This document shows positions 8,033 through 15,496 of a stretch of 23,112 bases of DNA, in pieces. This DNA comes from a virus, in IMG/VR virus record IMGVR_UViG_3300025153_000247, positions 1 through 23,112 of that record; one strand, written 5' to 3'. The position numbers were made by a program, and so were the translations under genes. The stretch's first letter is position 1. Each line of letters begins with the position of its first letter. The notes beneath the pieces were generated by a model, which saw only the letters and a list, made by a program, of their open reading frames with translations, was not told where the DNA came from and ran no database searches.

Positions 8033-10390
8033 TTACGGCGGAGTCACGTAATCCGGGCCGCCCACCTCCGGATGCACCCAGCTCACTCTGACGATTGTTA
8101 CATCCTCATCTGCCGGGTAGCCATCCGGTTTAGTGTCAAGGTGAGCGACGCCTCGTAGGAAATAAATTTTATTTATGGGTTCCAGATCGGCCTCGTATTT
8201 GACGGCACCCTCCTCGCCTGGGCCGCCGCCGTAGCTGGCGATGCCCCCGTTCCAGACCTCCAGGATGAACGTGTCCCCACGGGGCTGCGCGACGTGGAAG
8301 ATCGGCCCACCGCTCTGGAACGGCTTGGCCACCAAATCGTCACCCACCATTTCGAACTCCGCGATTTTGTAGTAGAATTCCCCATCTAATGCATCAGATC
8401 CCGGCTTGTTAAATTTCGAAACTTTACCCTTCACGTCTTTTTCGATCGTGACCGCGGTCGGAACACCGTGTGTTTCGGTCACCACCTTGCAGAACAGCGC
8501 GTCAGCCACGGTCACAGAGTGAGTCGGAGCCGGGGAGTCCTCCATGCCAGTGGGCATCCAGTATTTCGAGACCGGGGAGGCATCCTTTTTTGGGTTGAGA
8601 AAATGCACGTAGCCCGGCTTCACCGTCGCCTTCCAGGCCCCTTCAACCTTTGCCAGCGTCGTCGCAAATTGGGAATTATCCTCCACCGGCGGCGAGTCGA
8701 AGGTCGTCTCCGGCACATCGTAGGGCGTGATCGTGTCCCCTTGCGCGCTGGGCTTTTGGTCAGCGCCAAGCCGATTAGACTTCCGTTCCCCTATACTCCA
8801 CCACGTCGCGGGCCGGAATCTCAGTATCCGCTGAAGCTCGATGAAATCCTGCGGTGCCAAGTGCGGTGCCGGTCCGAAGCTGATGGTGATCTTCCCGCTA
8901 TCCACGTCCCAGTCCGTCGAGTGTACCGCCGCTATCATGGTTGCCCACTCGGCATCGCCGCCTGTCAGATTTACTTTGTTGCCCAGGAATGGCAGCGCTG
9001 GCAGATTCTTCGCCGTGATGGTTACACTACCTTGATAGAGGATACCGTTGAGGATTGCATCATACACGTCTTGCGCCACTCCGCTCGGCACGTCATCTGC
9101 GGCCACCCATTGGCTGATCCCCTTGTAGGTTTTCGTGATCGCGTTCGTCGCCACCACGGTGAGGCCGCAGTTTCCATCCTTGTCTTTCGGCACGCTGTCA
9201 AAGTCCTTTTTCTGGGCGGCGGATGGTGGAGTGGCCCCAGGGGTGAGCAGCAGGTTGAATTTGAGGTGGACCTTTCCGACCTTGCGCCGCATCCACTCGG
9301 CCACGTTCCCGCGCACGAGCTCGTTGGGCAGATGCGCCAGAGTCGTCCCCTTGAGCCGTGATGCTTGGCCGCTGATTTGGGGTGCTTGCTCCTCCTCGTC
9401 AGTGATGACTTTCCTGACGAGGCCTGTCGCCGCCCATCCCGCATCCGGGAGGCTGGCGAGCTGGGGAAATTTCAGCTTCAGATAGTCATGTAATTCCTCG
9501 TTCGTCGCCGGCAGTTTCCGCGCCTGCACCTGGCTTTTTTGAATCTGCATGCTCATGCCTGCTAGCGGAATCGTCGCTTGGATCAGCCGCGGGCCGCCGT
9601 CCGGAGCACCGGCCGGATATTTGTCGATTTTCACGTTGCGATAGACCTCGTCTTCGATGGTCGTCGCGAATTCGTAAATTACCCGCACGCCGCTCGGGAT
9701 CAGGTCGTCCCGCTTCACGCATTCGAAGCTTTCCACTTCCACGCTGCCGTCCACTGGGAAGGATCTCGGCGTCATTTCCGCCACCGGCGTCACATTGATG
9801 GTCGGCGTGGCCGTCGCGTGGTCGATCCACGGTATCCAGTCCGGATGCAGCTTCAGCACCGTCTGGATCAGCTCCGCACACATCTGGTTTTCGATCTCCG
9901 CCGGAATCATCAGCTCGCCTGTTGGGAAGCTGCCGAGCTGGAGGTTCACGCCCTGGCCGATGGCATACGTCAGGATGTTTTTCACCTGCGCGCCCACCGT
10001 GATTCGTTCATAGTCCGCGCCAATCAGGCCGAGTCCCAGCACCGCACGCGGCAGCATCACGCTGCTGGTGCCCAGTCCCCATGTCTCCTGATAGACCGTC
10101 GTTTCCAGCTGCGCCCATGCATCTTCGATTACATATTGATGCCCCTCGGAAGCACCGTCGCCATGCTTCGGCACAGAGGTGACCTGGCCGGTGAAATACG
10201 GGATCGTGACCCCGTCTTCCACCCGGCTCAGCGTCACGGGCTCGCGCTCTGTGAAGAGCTGGGCAGCATCGAAGTCACAGCCGAGTTCCAGGGTGACGGA
10301 ACTCACCGCCTGCACCCGCATGCTGCACGCCACCACGGACAGACCAAGGTCCTCCAATTTCACCCCGTTGATTTTCCAGTTCACTGCCAT
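8033..10390 (-). CDS. Large baseplate/tail hub protein
   Basis: The 785-residue protein is encoded two bases after the tape measure, the standard place for tail-tip proteins. The N-terminal 110 residues (MAVNWKINGVKLEDLG, then EPVTLSR, PYFTGQVTSV and YVIEDAWAQLE) resemble the hub domains of gp27/gpD-type proteins that cap the tail tube. The middle (about 230-500) is a mixed region including the VRVIYEF and VNLTGGDAEWATM strands. The C-terminal third carries acidic, fibre-like beta segments (YGGGPGEEGAVKYEADLEP), and the protein ends HPEVGGPDYVTPP. No lysozyme or peptidase motif was recognised. The length suggests a fusion of hub and receptor-proximal domains. The role is assigned from position and N-terminal pattern, not from a strong motif. 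Confidence 0.7.
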   Translation of the reverse strand: MAVNWKINGVKLEDLGLSVVACSMRVQAVSSVTLELGCDFDAAQLFTEREPVTLSRVEDGVTIPYFTGQVTSVPKHGDGASEGHQYVIEDAWAQLETTVYQETWGLGTSSVMLPRAVLGLGLIGADYERITVGAQVKNILTYAIGQGVNLQLGSFPTGELMIPAEIENQMCAELIQTVLKLHPDWIPWIDHATATPTINVTPVAEMTPRSFPVDGSVEVESFECVKRDDLIPSGVRVIYEFATTIEDEVYRNVKIDKYPAGAPDGGPRLIQATIPLAGMSMQIQKSQVQARKLPATNEELHDYLKLKFPQLASLPDAGWAATGLVRKVITDEEEQAPQISGQASRLKGTTLAHLPNELVRGNVAEWMRRKVGKVHLKFNLLLTPGATPPSAAQKKDFDSVPKDKDGNCGLTVVATNAITKTYKGISQWVAADDVPSGVAQDVYDAILNGILYQGSVTITAKNLPALPFLGNKVNLTGGDAEWATMIAAVHSTDWDVDSGKITISFGPAPHLAPQDFIELQRILRFRPATWWSIGERKSNRLGADQKPSAQGDTITPYDVPETTFDSPPVEDNSQFATTLAKVEGAWKATVKPGYVHFLNPKKDASPVSKYWMPTGMEDSPAPTHSVTVADALFCKVVTETHGVPTAVTIEKDVKGKVSKFNKPGSDALDGEFYYKIAEFEMVGDDLVAKPFQSGGPIFHVAQPRGDTFILEVWNGGIASYGGGPGEEGAVKYEADLEPINKIYFLRGVAHLDTKPDGYPADEDVTIVRVSWVHPEVGGPDYVTPP

Positions 10391-10392
10391 GA

Positions 10393-12207
10393 TTACCGTC
10401 CGTTCCGGTTGTTTTTGATCTGCCCCTTGATGACCTCGATCTGCTTTGCCTGCCCGTCCAGAGAGGAGAGCAGTTTTTGCAGCGCCGCCACCATGGACGC
10501 GCCGAGTTCACCTTGCTTTTCCTTCACCAGATCGCCGAGCTTTTGAATCTCCGCCGCATTGGTCCCATCCGATAGCTCCTTGCCGATTTTCGCGAGAGTT
10601 TCGTTGCCGCTCTTGAGCCCCTGGTTCCGGGCCTGGAGTCCGCCCTGCCTGGCATTTGCATTCAGCCCGGACTCAGCTGCATCCCTCTTGTTTTCCAGAT
10701 CTTCACCACGCCCCTTCCGCTTTTCATCATCGGCTTTTTTGTCCTCGTCTAGTTTTTTAGCCGCTTTTTCAGCCTCCGCCTTCCTCACTGCGGCGTCGGT
10801 TGTCACACTCCTGGCATCGCGGCCGGATGCATATTGTTGGATGATCGCGGGGGCTTGGATATTCTGGATTTCCTCCGCTTTTCGGCCTGCGTCCCGAGCG
10901 CTCCGCGCCCGGTCCTCCGCTTCCTTTTTCTTCGCGGCGGCGGCGGCTTGGGTTTCGCTGGCGCGCTTGATTTCATCTTCGATATCACCGCCGGATAGCC
11001 TCGCCCGATCGGCTGTCGTCACTGAGTTGGATTTCGCTTCGGTAGCCTCGCGCTGTTTCTTCAAACCCTCATACTGAGCCTTGAGTTTCGCTTGATCTTC
11101 TGGGCTGTAGCGTTCGCTCGCCGCCGCGAATTGGATCGTCCGAGCGTCATTTTCAGCGGCCACCTGAACAGGTAAGGCTTCCTTAGCCTTGTCCGCAGCC
11201 GCTACGTTTCTTGTGAGTTCCACTTTCTCCGTTTCCAGTGCACGTTTCCGAGAGCTGGCGGCCACTTCATCTTCTTTGGCGCGGAGTCCGTCCTCCATGG
11301 CCAGATCCTGCTTCTGTTTCTCGGTTCGCCTCTTGTCCGCTAGATCATCCAGTTTTTCTTGAGCCTGCGCTTTTATATCATCCTCCCGGATGGCGGCGGT
11401 TTCGCGAATTTTGTCGGCGTCGCTCTTTTTGGGGTCGGCTTGGATCTTCGCGATTTCAGCTTCGCGTTGCGCGGAATCCACACCAAGCTGAGCGGTGCGT
11501 CGCAGAGTTAGAAGCTCCACATTCCGTGTCAGAATCACGTTTTGGTCTCGGTAGGCCTGATCCTCGTCATCGAGCGCATCCAGCCACTCCTGTAATTCCG
11601 CAGCCGACTTTCGAGCCGCGATCTCGCCGGCGGCCTCTTGCAGTTTTTTGAGTTTGGGTGCTGCATCATCCGCCTTATCACCGGCGGATTCCGCCGCGTC
11701 TCCCATTTTGAAGAGCGCACCAGCGAGCGGAAACGCAATCGCCGAAATCGTGCCGAGCAAGATCCCCCAGGGTCCAAATCCGCTCAATAGTTGAGGTGCC
11801 TGCTGGCCGAGGGATACCATCGCCGATGTTCCGGCTCCGATCTGCACTGCCACGTCTTGCACTTGGTATCCGACATTCCTCCAGCCGGTGCCCATTTGCA
11901 CTCCGGCTTGCGTTATCTTTGTCGCCGCCGCCGCTGCCGCCGCTGCCGATCTCTCGATTCTGACCTGCGCCGCCTCTTCCATCGCGGCCGCATTGTGAGC
12001 AAGCACGGCCATCCGTGCCGCCTCTTGTTCCGCCCTGTATGACGCGCCGGGATCGTCAAAGCGGACGCCTTTCGTTCGATCTTCCATCTGCTGTTGCAGC
12101 GTCTTGTGCGCCTCAACCGCCGCCTCCGCTGGTTTCCGCACTTCCGCTGCCGCCTGGTCACCGCCAGTCGCCAAGATCTTGATCTCGATGTTTTTTCCTT
12201 CCGCCAT
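10393..12207 (-). CDS. Tail tape measure protein
   Basis: The 604-residue protein is alanine-, lysine- and glutamate-rich. After a helical N-terminus, residues 101-166 hold the lambda-GpH-like element VGYQVQDVAVQIGAGTSAMV, then GQQAPQLLSGFGPWG and a hydrophobic hairpin (about 148-166). From about 184 almost to the end it is predicted coiled coil with repeated KKxEAEDRAR-type segments. This fits a tape measure that sets tail length and passes through the tube during DNA ejection. At roughly 1.5 angstrom per residue it would specify a tail of about 90 nm, suggesting a siphovirus-like or modest contractile tail. The stop is two bases before the hub gene's ATG. The start ATG at 12207 has no clear Shine-Dalgarno. 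Confidence 0.88.
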   Translation of the reverse strand: MAEGKNIEIKILATGGDQAAAEVRKPAEAAVEAHKTLQQQMEDRTKGVRFDDPGASYRAEQEAARMAVLAHNAAAMEEAAQVRIERSAAAAAAAATKITQAGVQMGTGWRNVGYQVQDVAVQIGAGTSAMVSLGQQAPQLLSGFGPWGILLGTISAIAFPLAGALFKMGDAAESAGDKADDAAPKLKKLQEAAGEIAARKSAAELQEWLDALDDEDQAYRDQNVILTRNVELLTLRRTAQLGVDSAQREAEIAKIQADPKKSDADKIRETAAIREDDIKAQAQEKLDDLADKRRTEKQKQDLAMEDGLRAKEDEVAASSRKRALETEKVELTRNVAAADKAKEALPVQVAAENDARTIQFAAASERYSPEDQAKLKAQYEGLKKQREATEAKSNSVTTADRARLSGGDIEDEIKRASETQAAAAAKKKEAEDRARSARDAGRKAEEIQNIQAPAIIQQYASGRDARSVTTDAAVRKAEAEKAAKKLDEDKKADDEKRKGRGEDLENKRDAAESGLNANARQGGLQARNQGLKSGNETLAKIGKELSDGTNAAEIQKLGDLVKEKQGELGASMVAALQKLLSSLDGQAKQIEVIKGQIKNNRNGR

Positions 12208-12243
12208 AAATCAGAGCCTGAGAATCAGGAGTGGGTGATAGAA

Positions 12244-12271
12244 GCGGGCCGGGTTTGAGGCCACGGCCCGC
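12244..12271. repeat. GC-rich hairpin upstream of the tape measure gene
   Basis: GCGGGCCG (12244-12251) and CGGCCCGC (12264-12271) form a perfect 8-bp stem with a 12-base loop. It sits between the small exported protein and the tape measure. The minus-strand sequence after it has no T tract, so it is not a typical terminator; it could act in mRNA processing or stability. A smaller inverted repeat, CCTGA/TCAGG, lies next to it at about 12218-12230. Confidence 0.5.
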
Positions 12272-12278
12272 CGTGCGG

Positions 12279-12614
12279 TTACTTTCTCAATGCCGCCACT
12301 GCCGCTTTGATCTTGGCGACGTTTTCGGTGCCCAGCGCGGCGGCAATATCCGCTGCCGAAATGGCCGGAGTTACCACGTTGCCTTTGGCGTCCTTGCGTT
12401 CGGGTTGCCCTTTTTCCAGCATTTCTGAGACACGATAGACCGTGTTGTTGATCTGCGAGACGATTTGATCGGCCACCTGCACCGGGGCTTGCTTTGCCGC
12501 CGACGCGGCGGGCAGCTCAAGGACCGGTTCGGGGCGTGTTGGCGGAGTCGCCGGGCCTTGTGCGAAAGCAAGCGGGGCGGCGAGGATGGCGAATAGTGTA
12601 ATAAGTGTTTTCAT
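12279..12614 (-). CDS. Small exported protein of unknown function
   Basis: The 111-residue product has a clear Sec signal peptide (MKTLITLFAILAAPLAFA, probable cleavage after AFA), then a proline-rich linker (QGPATPPTRPEPVLELP) and a helical domain (VADQIVSQINNTVYRVSEML and ISAADIAAALGTENVAKIKA). No known family was recognised. It lies between the exported repeat protein and the tape measure, in the same direction, with an A/C-rich leader (ACCAAACCAAAT) instead of a Shine-Dalgarno. A secreted product inside a tail operon is unexpected. It might be a chaperone or partner for the neighbouring exported repeat protein, or a lysis-related periplasmic factor; neither can be shown here. Confidence 0.7.
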   Translation of the reverse strand: MKTLITLFAILAAPLAFAQGPATPPTRPEPVLELPAASAAKQAPVQVADQIVSQINNTVYRVSEMLEKGQPERKDAKGNVVTPAISAADIAAALGTENVAKIKAAVAALRK

Positions 12615-12662
12615 ATCAGTATTTGGTTTGGTTTCTCAGAGGCGATTAGTTAGGGATGATGA

Positions 12663-14207
12663 TTAGAGCCCGTTGATCGTTTCACCGACCGTGGCAGACC
12701 ATCGGATTTCGGTAGCTGCTGTGCCAGTTGCCATTAGGGTGATGAGATTGGTTGATGGCGTGATGGCGAGGGTGTAGGCGGCATTACCGACAAGCGGCTC
12801 AATGGCGTTGGTAGCGGCGATGGTGACTGCCCCCGAATCATCAACCGTGAGCGTCACGGCCCTGTGGATGCGGGCAAAATCGCTGCCATCGGCTTTACGG
12901 GCGAGCATTACAATGTCCAGATGGGCGATGCATGAGCTGGGGAGCACATAAGGCGATCCGTCTTGGAGTCCCAGCGCAAGCGGTGTGTCGTCGGTAGTGG
13001 TCCCGCCCACCGTCGCGATTTGGCGGCCTGAGTTGCTGTTGTAGCCTGCATGAGCGTGGGAGTAGCTGAGTCGCGCGGTGGCCCCGCTGTCGGCGTGGCC
13101 GCTAGTGGCGTTGTTGATACCGCTGCTGTCAGCGTGGCCGTATTGGCCGGAGTTGATACCGCTGCTGTCAGCATGGCCTTGGTAGCCGGAGTTTTGACCT
13201 ACGCTATCGGCGTGGCCTTGTTCGGCGGTGTTGGTGGCGTTGCTGTCAGCATGGCCGCGTAAGCCGCTGTTTTGACCTACGCTGTCGGCGTGGCCTTGTT
13301 CGGCGGTGTTGGTGCCGAGGCTATCAGCATGGCCTTGATAACCAGAGTTTGTGCCGTAGCTATCAGCGTGGCCGTATTGGCCGGAGTTGTTACCGGTGCT
13401 GTCGGCGTGACCTTGGCTGCCGGAGTTTTGACCGAGGCTATCAGCATGTCCGTAGGTGCCGGAGTTGTTACCGGTGCTATCGGCGTGGCCATAGGTGCCG
13501 GAGTTGTTGCCGTTGCTGTCCGCGTGGCCTTGATCGGCAGTGTTGATACCGTAGCTATCGGCATGGCCGCTGGCGGCGGAGTTTTGACCGGTGCTGTCGG
13601 CGTGGCCTTGGTAGCCGGAGTTTTGACCTACGCTATCGGCGTGGCCGTTGGCACCGGAGTTGATGCCGGCGCTGTCGGCGTGCCCGCCATTACCGGAGTT
13701 GATGCCGACGCTGTCGGCGTGGCCGTTGGTGCCGGAGTTGATGGAGCCGCTATCGGCGTGTGCGTCATCGGCAGTGTTGGTGCCGGAGCTATCGGCGTGG
13801 CCGCGTAAGCCGGAGTTGGTGCCGGTGCTGTCGTGCCAGCCTAACGTGTCCCAGCCGTGCAGTCCGTTGGACAATGATCCGGTGCCATCACCGGGGATGG
13901 AGTCGGTGGGAGTGAGGAGAGACGTGGCCGACACGTTTGCGACAAGGCTTGTTTTGTTGACCGGCGTTAGCACCCCGTCAGCGTCCCACGCCATCACGTA
14001 GTCATTGCCGGGGGCGGGCATGGTGAAAATACTGGCCCCCGTTTCGGTGGCACCGATCGCGGTGCGAAAGGCTGACTGGTTTGAAATGCCCGCGCCGTTA
14101 CCCGAGACGGTGCCGCCAGTGGAGGCACCGGGGGCGGGAGGCGCTGCGCACAATGGCAGCGAGGCGGCGAGGAGCGAGAGGAGCGAGAGGAGGATGATGT
14201 GTTTCAT
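12663..14207 (-). CDS. Exported fibre-like protein with twenty 13-residue HADS repeats
   Basis: The 514-residue protein starts with a signal peptide (MKHIILLSLLSLLAASLPLC, then AAPPAPG). Residues 25-124 form a glycine/serine-rich N-terminal region with SAFRTAIGA, a phrase common in phage tail-fibre proteins. Residues 125-384 consist of twenty 13-residue units of the form HADSxGxNSGxxG. Residues 392-514 form a beta-rich C-terminal domain (VTLTVDDSGAVTIAATNA to WSATVGETING). The repeats recall the SHAEG-type beta-roll repeats of phage fibres and trimeric autotransporter heads but have a different spacing. A beta-solenoid stalk or adhesin is inferred. The position between tail tube and tape measure suggests a virion part, while the signal peptide suggests export; both cannot be simply true. 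Confidence 0.75.
   Translation of the reverse strand: MKHIILLSLLSLLAASLPLCAAPPAPGASTGGTVSGNGAGISNQSAFRTAIGATETGASIFTMPAPGNDYVMAWDADGVLTPVNKTSLVANVSATSLLTPTDSIPGDGTGSLSNGLHGWDTLGWHDSTGTNSGLRGHADSSGTNTADDAHADSGSINSGTNGHADSVGINSGNGGHADSAGINSGANGHADSVGQNSGYQGHADSTGQNSAASGHADSYGINTADQGHADSNGNNSGTYGHADSTGNNSGTYGHADSLGQNSGSQGHADSTGNNSGQYGHADSYGTNSGYQGHADSLGTNTAEQGHADSVGQNSGLRGHADSNATNTAEQGHADSVGQNSGYQGHADSSGINSGQYGHADSSGINNATSGHADSGATARLSYSHAHAGYNSNSGRQIATVGGTTTDDTPLALGLQDGSPYVLPSSCIAHLDIVMLARKADGSDFARIHRAVTLTVDDSGAVTIAATNAIEPLVGNAAYTLAITPSTNLITLMATGTAATEIRWSATVGETINGL
13056..13835 (-). repeat. In-frame 39-bp tandem repeat array (20 units)
   Basis: Twenty consecutive 39-bp units encode H-A-D-S-x-G-x-N-(S/T)-(G/A)-x-x-G. 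The first unit begins at the histidine codon at 13835-13833 (as HDS) and the last fully counted one ends at 13056, where it is already degenerate. HADS and the asparagine are nearly constant. Positions 5, 7, 11 and 12 vary. Units are very similar in DNA, so slippage or recombination could change the copy number. This is coding sequence, not a CRISPR array. Confidence 0.92.
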
Positions 14208-14231
14208 GGTGATTTCGATAGGTTGGAAATT

Positions 14232-14915
14232 TCAGGGAAGAGGATGGAAAGTGATCTGTTCGGATCCAGCCGCGCCGGTCAGACGCAAGACTTGATAGAT
14301 TGACTGCGTATTGTTCCAGAAAGCGGCCTCGAATCCTCCGGATCCGTCCGGAACAACCTGGAAACCCGAATCGACGGTAGGACCGGTCGGCAGGTACCGC
14401 GCGTCCGCCTGTTCCAGCGTGATTAACGTGCCGGGGTTCTCAGGTGGCGGATCTTCGGCGACGTTGTTGTCCTCGTGCAGGAAAAAGTTACCCGCCGCCA
14501 GCGTGACCTCTTTGCCGGAAATCATGATCGCCGTCGCCACCAGCCAGAGTGTGCGGCGGGCACCTTGCGGATCGAGGTTCATTTCCGCATTTGAGAAATC
14601 AAAGGCCGCATGCGCCTTCGTGCCATCCGCCCAGGTCTCCGCGTCCAGCGTGAGGTCCAGATCCTCGGCGGCGATGGTTTGGTCTGCCAGAGTGCCGCTG
14701 GTGGTCTGCGAGGGTTGCAGCTTGAGGTTGATGCTCTGGACGTTGGATAGATCGTAAAGCTCGCCCTGCGGCGTGAAGAATCCGAACTCGAAGCGGGTGG
14801 CATTCCCGCGCACGGTCTCCGGCGTCTGCGAGGTGCGCTGATCTTGTAAGGTGGCGGGGAACGGGCTGCCGATGGCGGATGCGCAGCGGACAAGACGGTT
14901 AGATAGGAGTGGCAT
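14232..14915 (-). CDS. Tail/baseplate protein, BppU-like N-terminus with fibre motif
   Basis: The 227-residue protein has an N-terminal beta domain (RGNATRFEFGFFTPQGELYD, then LSNVQSINLKLQP) of the kind found at the start of upper baseplate and fibre-anchoring proteins. Next comes a proline-rich linker (EDPPPENPG) and the phrase LITLEQADARYLPTG, a very common hinge in tail fibres. A short C-terminal beta domain (VVPDGSGGFEAAFWNNTQSI) follows. It probably anchors or forms part of the receptor-binding apparatus. It lies directly upstream, in transcription order, of the exported repeat protein, with 24 bases between them. Family membership is inferred from pattern only. Confidence 0.6.
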   Translation of the reverse strand: MPLLSNRLVRCASAIGSPFPATLQDQRTSQTPETVRGNATRFEFGFFTPQGELYDLSNVQSINLKLQPSQTTSGTLADQTIAAEDLDLTLDAETWADGTKAHAAFDFSNAEMNLDPQGARRTLWLVATAIMISGKEVTLAAGNFFLHEDNNVAEDPPPENPGTLITLEQADARYLPTGPTVDSGFQVVPDGSGGFEAAFWNNTQSIYQVLRLTGAAGSEQITFHPLP

Positions 14916-14922
14916 GGTAAGA

Positions 14923-14943
14923 AGTGGATGGTTGAAAGTTGAT
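14923..14943. repeat. Degenerate heptamer array RGTTGAN in spacer
   Basis: AGTGGAT, GGTTGAA and AGTTGAT follow one another in a strict 7-base register in the spacer between two tail genes. The same heptamer class recurs in two other spacers at 15466-15493 and 16441-16461. Confidence 0.5.
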
Positions 14944-14948
14944 GGTGT

Positions 14949-15392
14949 TCACGCGGGCTCCCCCACCGGCGGCGAGGATTTGATCAGTCCGCCGGTGACG
15001 GTGTAGCTGAGATCCACGGACACGCCTGTCACGGCGCGGGTGGGAGGTTGGACGACGGCACCGGCCATGTAGCGCCGCGAGACGCCGCCGCCGGGTTGCG
15101 GGCTTTCGAAAATCAGTGTGCCAGAGCGGGGATGCGAGGCGTCGTAATCCAGCGACCACAGCTCCGCTCCCACCGCCGTGGCGAACTTGCGCGTGGTCCC
15201 GAAACTGATGGTGGTTTGTAGGTTCTTGCGGTCCAGCACTTCCACGGCCGCTGCCCTCACCCTGCTGATCGTCTGCACCGCAATTGCAGGCGTCAGGCGG
15301 AAGCCGGATACCGACGAGAATTCGCGCTCATTCACTGCCGGTTGCCCGGCCAGCCAATAAGTCATCCCTCCCGTTCTCAGTGCCACGCGCAT
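14949..15392 (-). CDS. Phage tail-region protein, function unknown
   Basis: The 147-residue protein begins MRVALRTGGMTYWLAGQPAV and appears mostly beta-stranded (LQTTISFGTTRKFATAVGAE, SLDYDASHPRSGTLIFE, VSVDLSYTVTGGLI). There is no signal peptide or transmembrane segment. It lies between the tail tube and the fibre-anchoring gene, where siphophages often have distal-tail or assembly genes. The sequence does not look like a tail-assembly chaperone. A distal-tail-like or tail-tip role is a guess. Both flanking spacers carry phased 7-bp repeats. Confidence 0.5.
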   Translation of the reverse strand: MRVALRTGGMTYWLAGQPAVNEREFSSVSGFRLTPAIAVQTISRVRAAAVEVLDRKNLQTTISFGTTRKFATAVGAELWSLDYDASHPRSGTLIFESPQPGGGVSRRYMAGAVVQPPTRAVTGVSVDLSYTVTGGLIKSSPPVGEPA

Positions 15393-15409
15393 GTTCTATT
15401 TTCTGTTGC

Positions 15410-15493
15410 TTCGAGGTTCGATGTTGGACGTTCAGCTTGGATTGGAGTCTCAGTCTTTTCTTTCTATCAACCGTCAACTCTCAACCCTCGACT
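15410..15493. repeat. Two phased heptamer arrays in a 104-base spacer
   Basis: The first array, on the plus strand, is TTCGAGG, TTCGATG, TTGGACG and TTCAGCT (15410-15437). The second, read on the minus strand, is AGTCGAG, GGTTGAG, AGTTGAC and GGTTGAT (15493-15466). Both keep a perfect 7-base period. The rest of this spacer (15393-15496) shows no gene. Such heptamers resemble the short tandemly repeated repetitive sequences known in other bacteria. Confidence 0.6.
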
Positions 15494-15496
15494 GCT

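Noticed and set aside
9578-10546. A 322-codon plus-strand frame opposite the hub and tape measure genes
   Set aside because: It crosses the junction of two well-supported minus-strand genes, and its translation is Arg/His-rich without domain character.
13272-13808. A long plus-strand frame of repetitive Gly/Val/Ala sequence
   Set aside because: It is the antisense reading of the 39-bp HADS repeats, which stay open in several frames because the period is a multiple of three. The signal peptide and C-terminal domain support the minus-strand gene.
13056-13835. CRISPR array
   Set aside because: Units are contiguous, 39 bp, in frame and coding, with no unique spacers and no cas genes nearby.
13056-13835. 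Diversity-generating retroelement variable region
   Set aside because: Variation at fixed positions is suggestive, but no reverse transcriptase, template repeat or accessory gene is present in the window, and variable codons are not limited to adenine sites.
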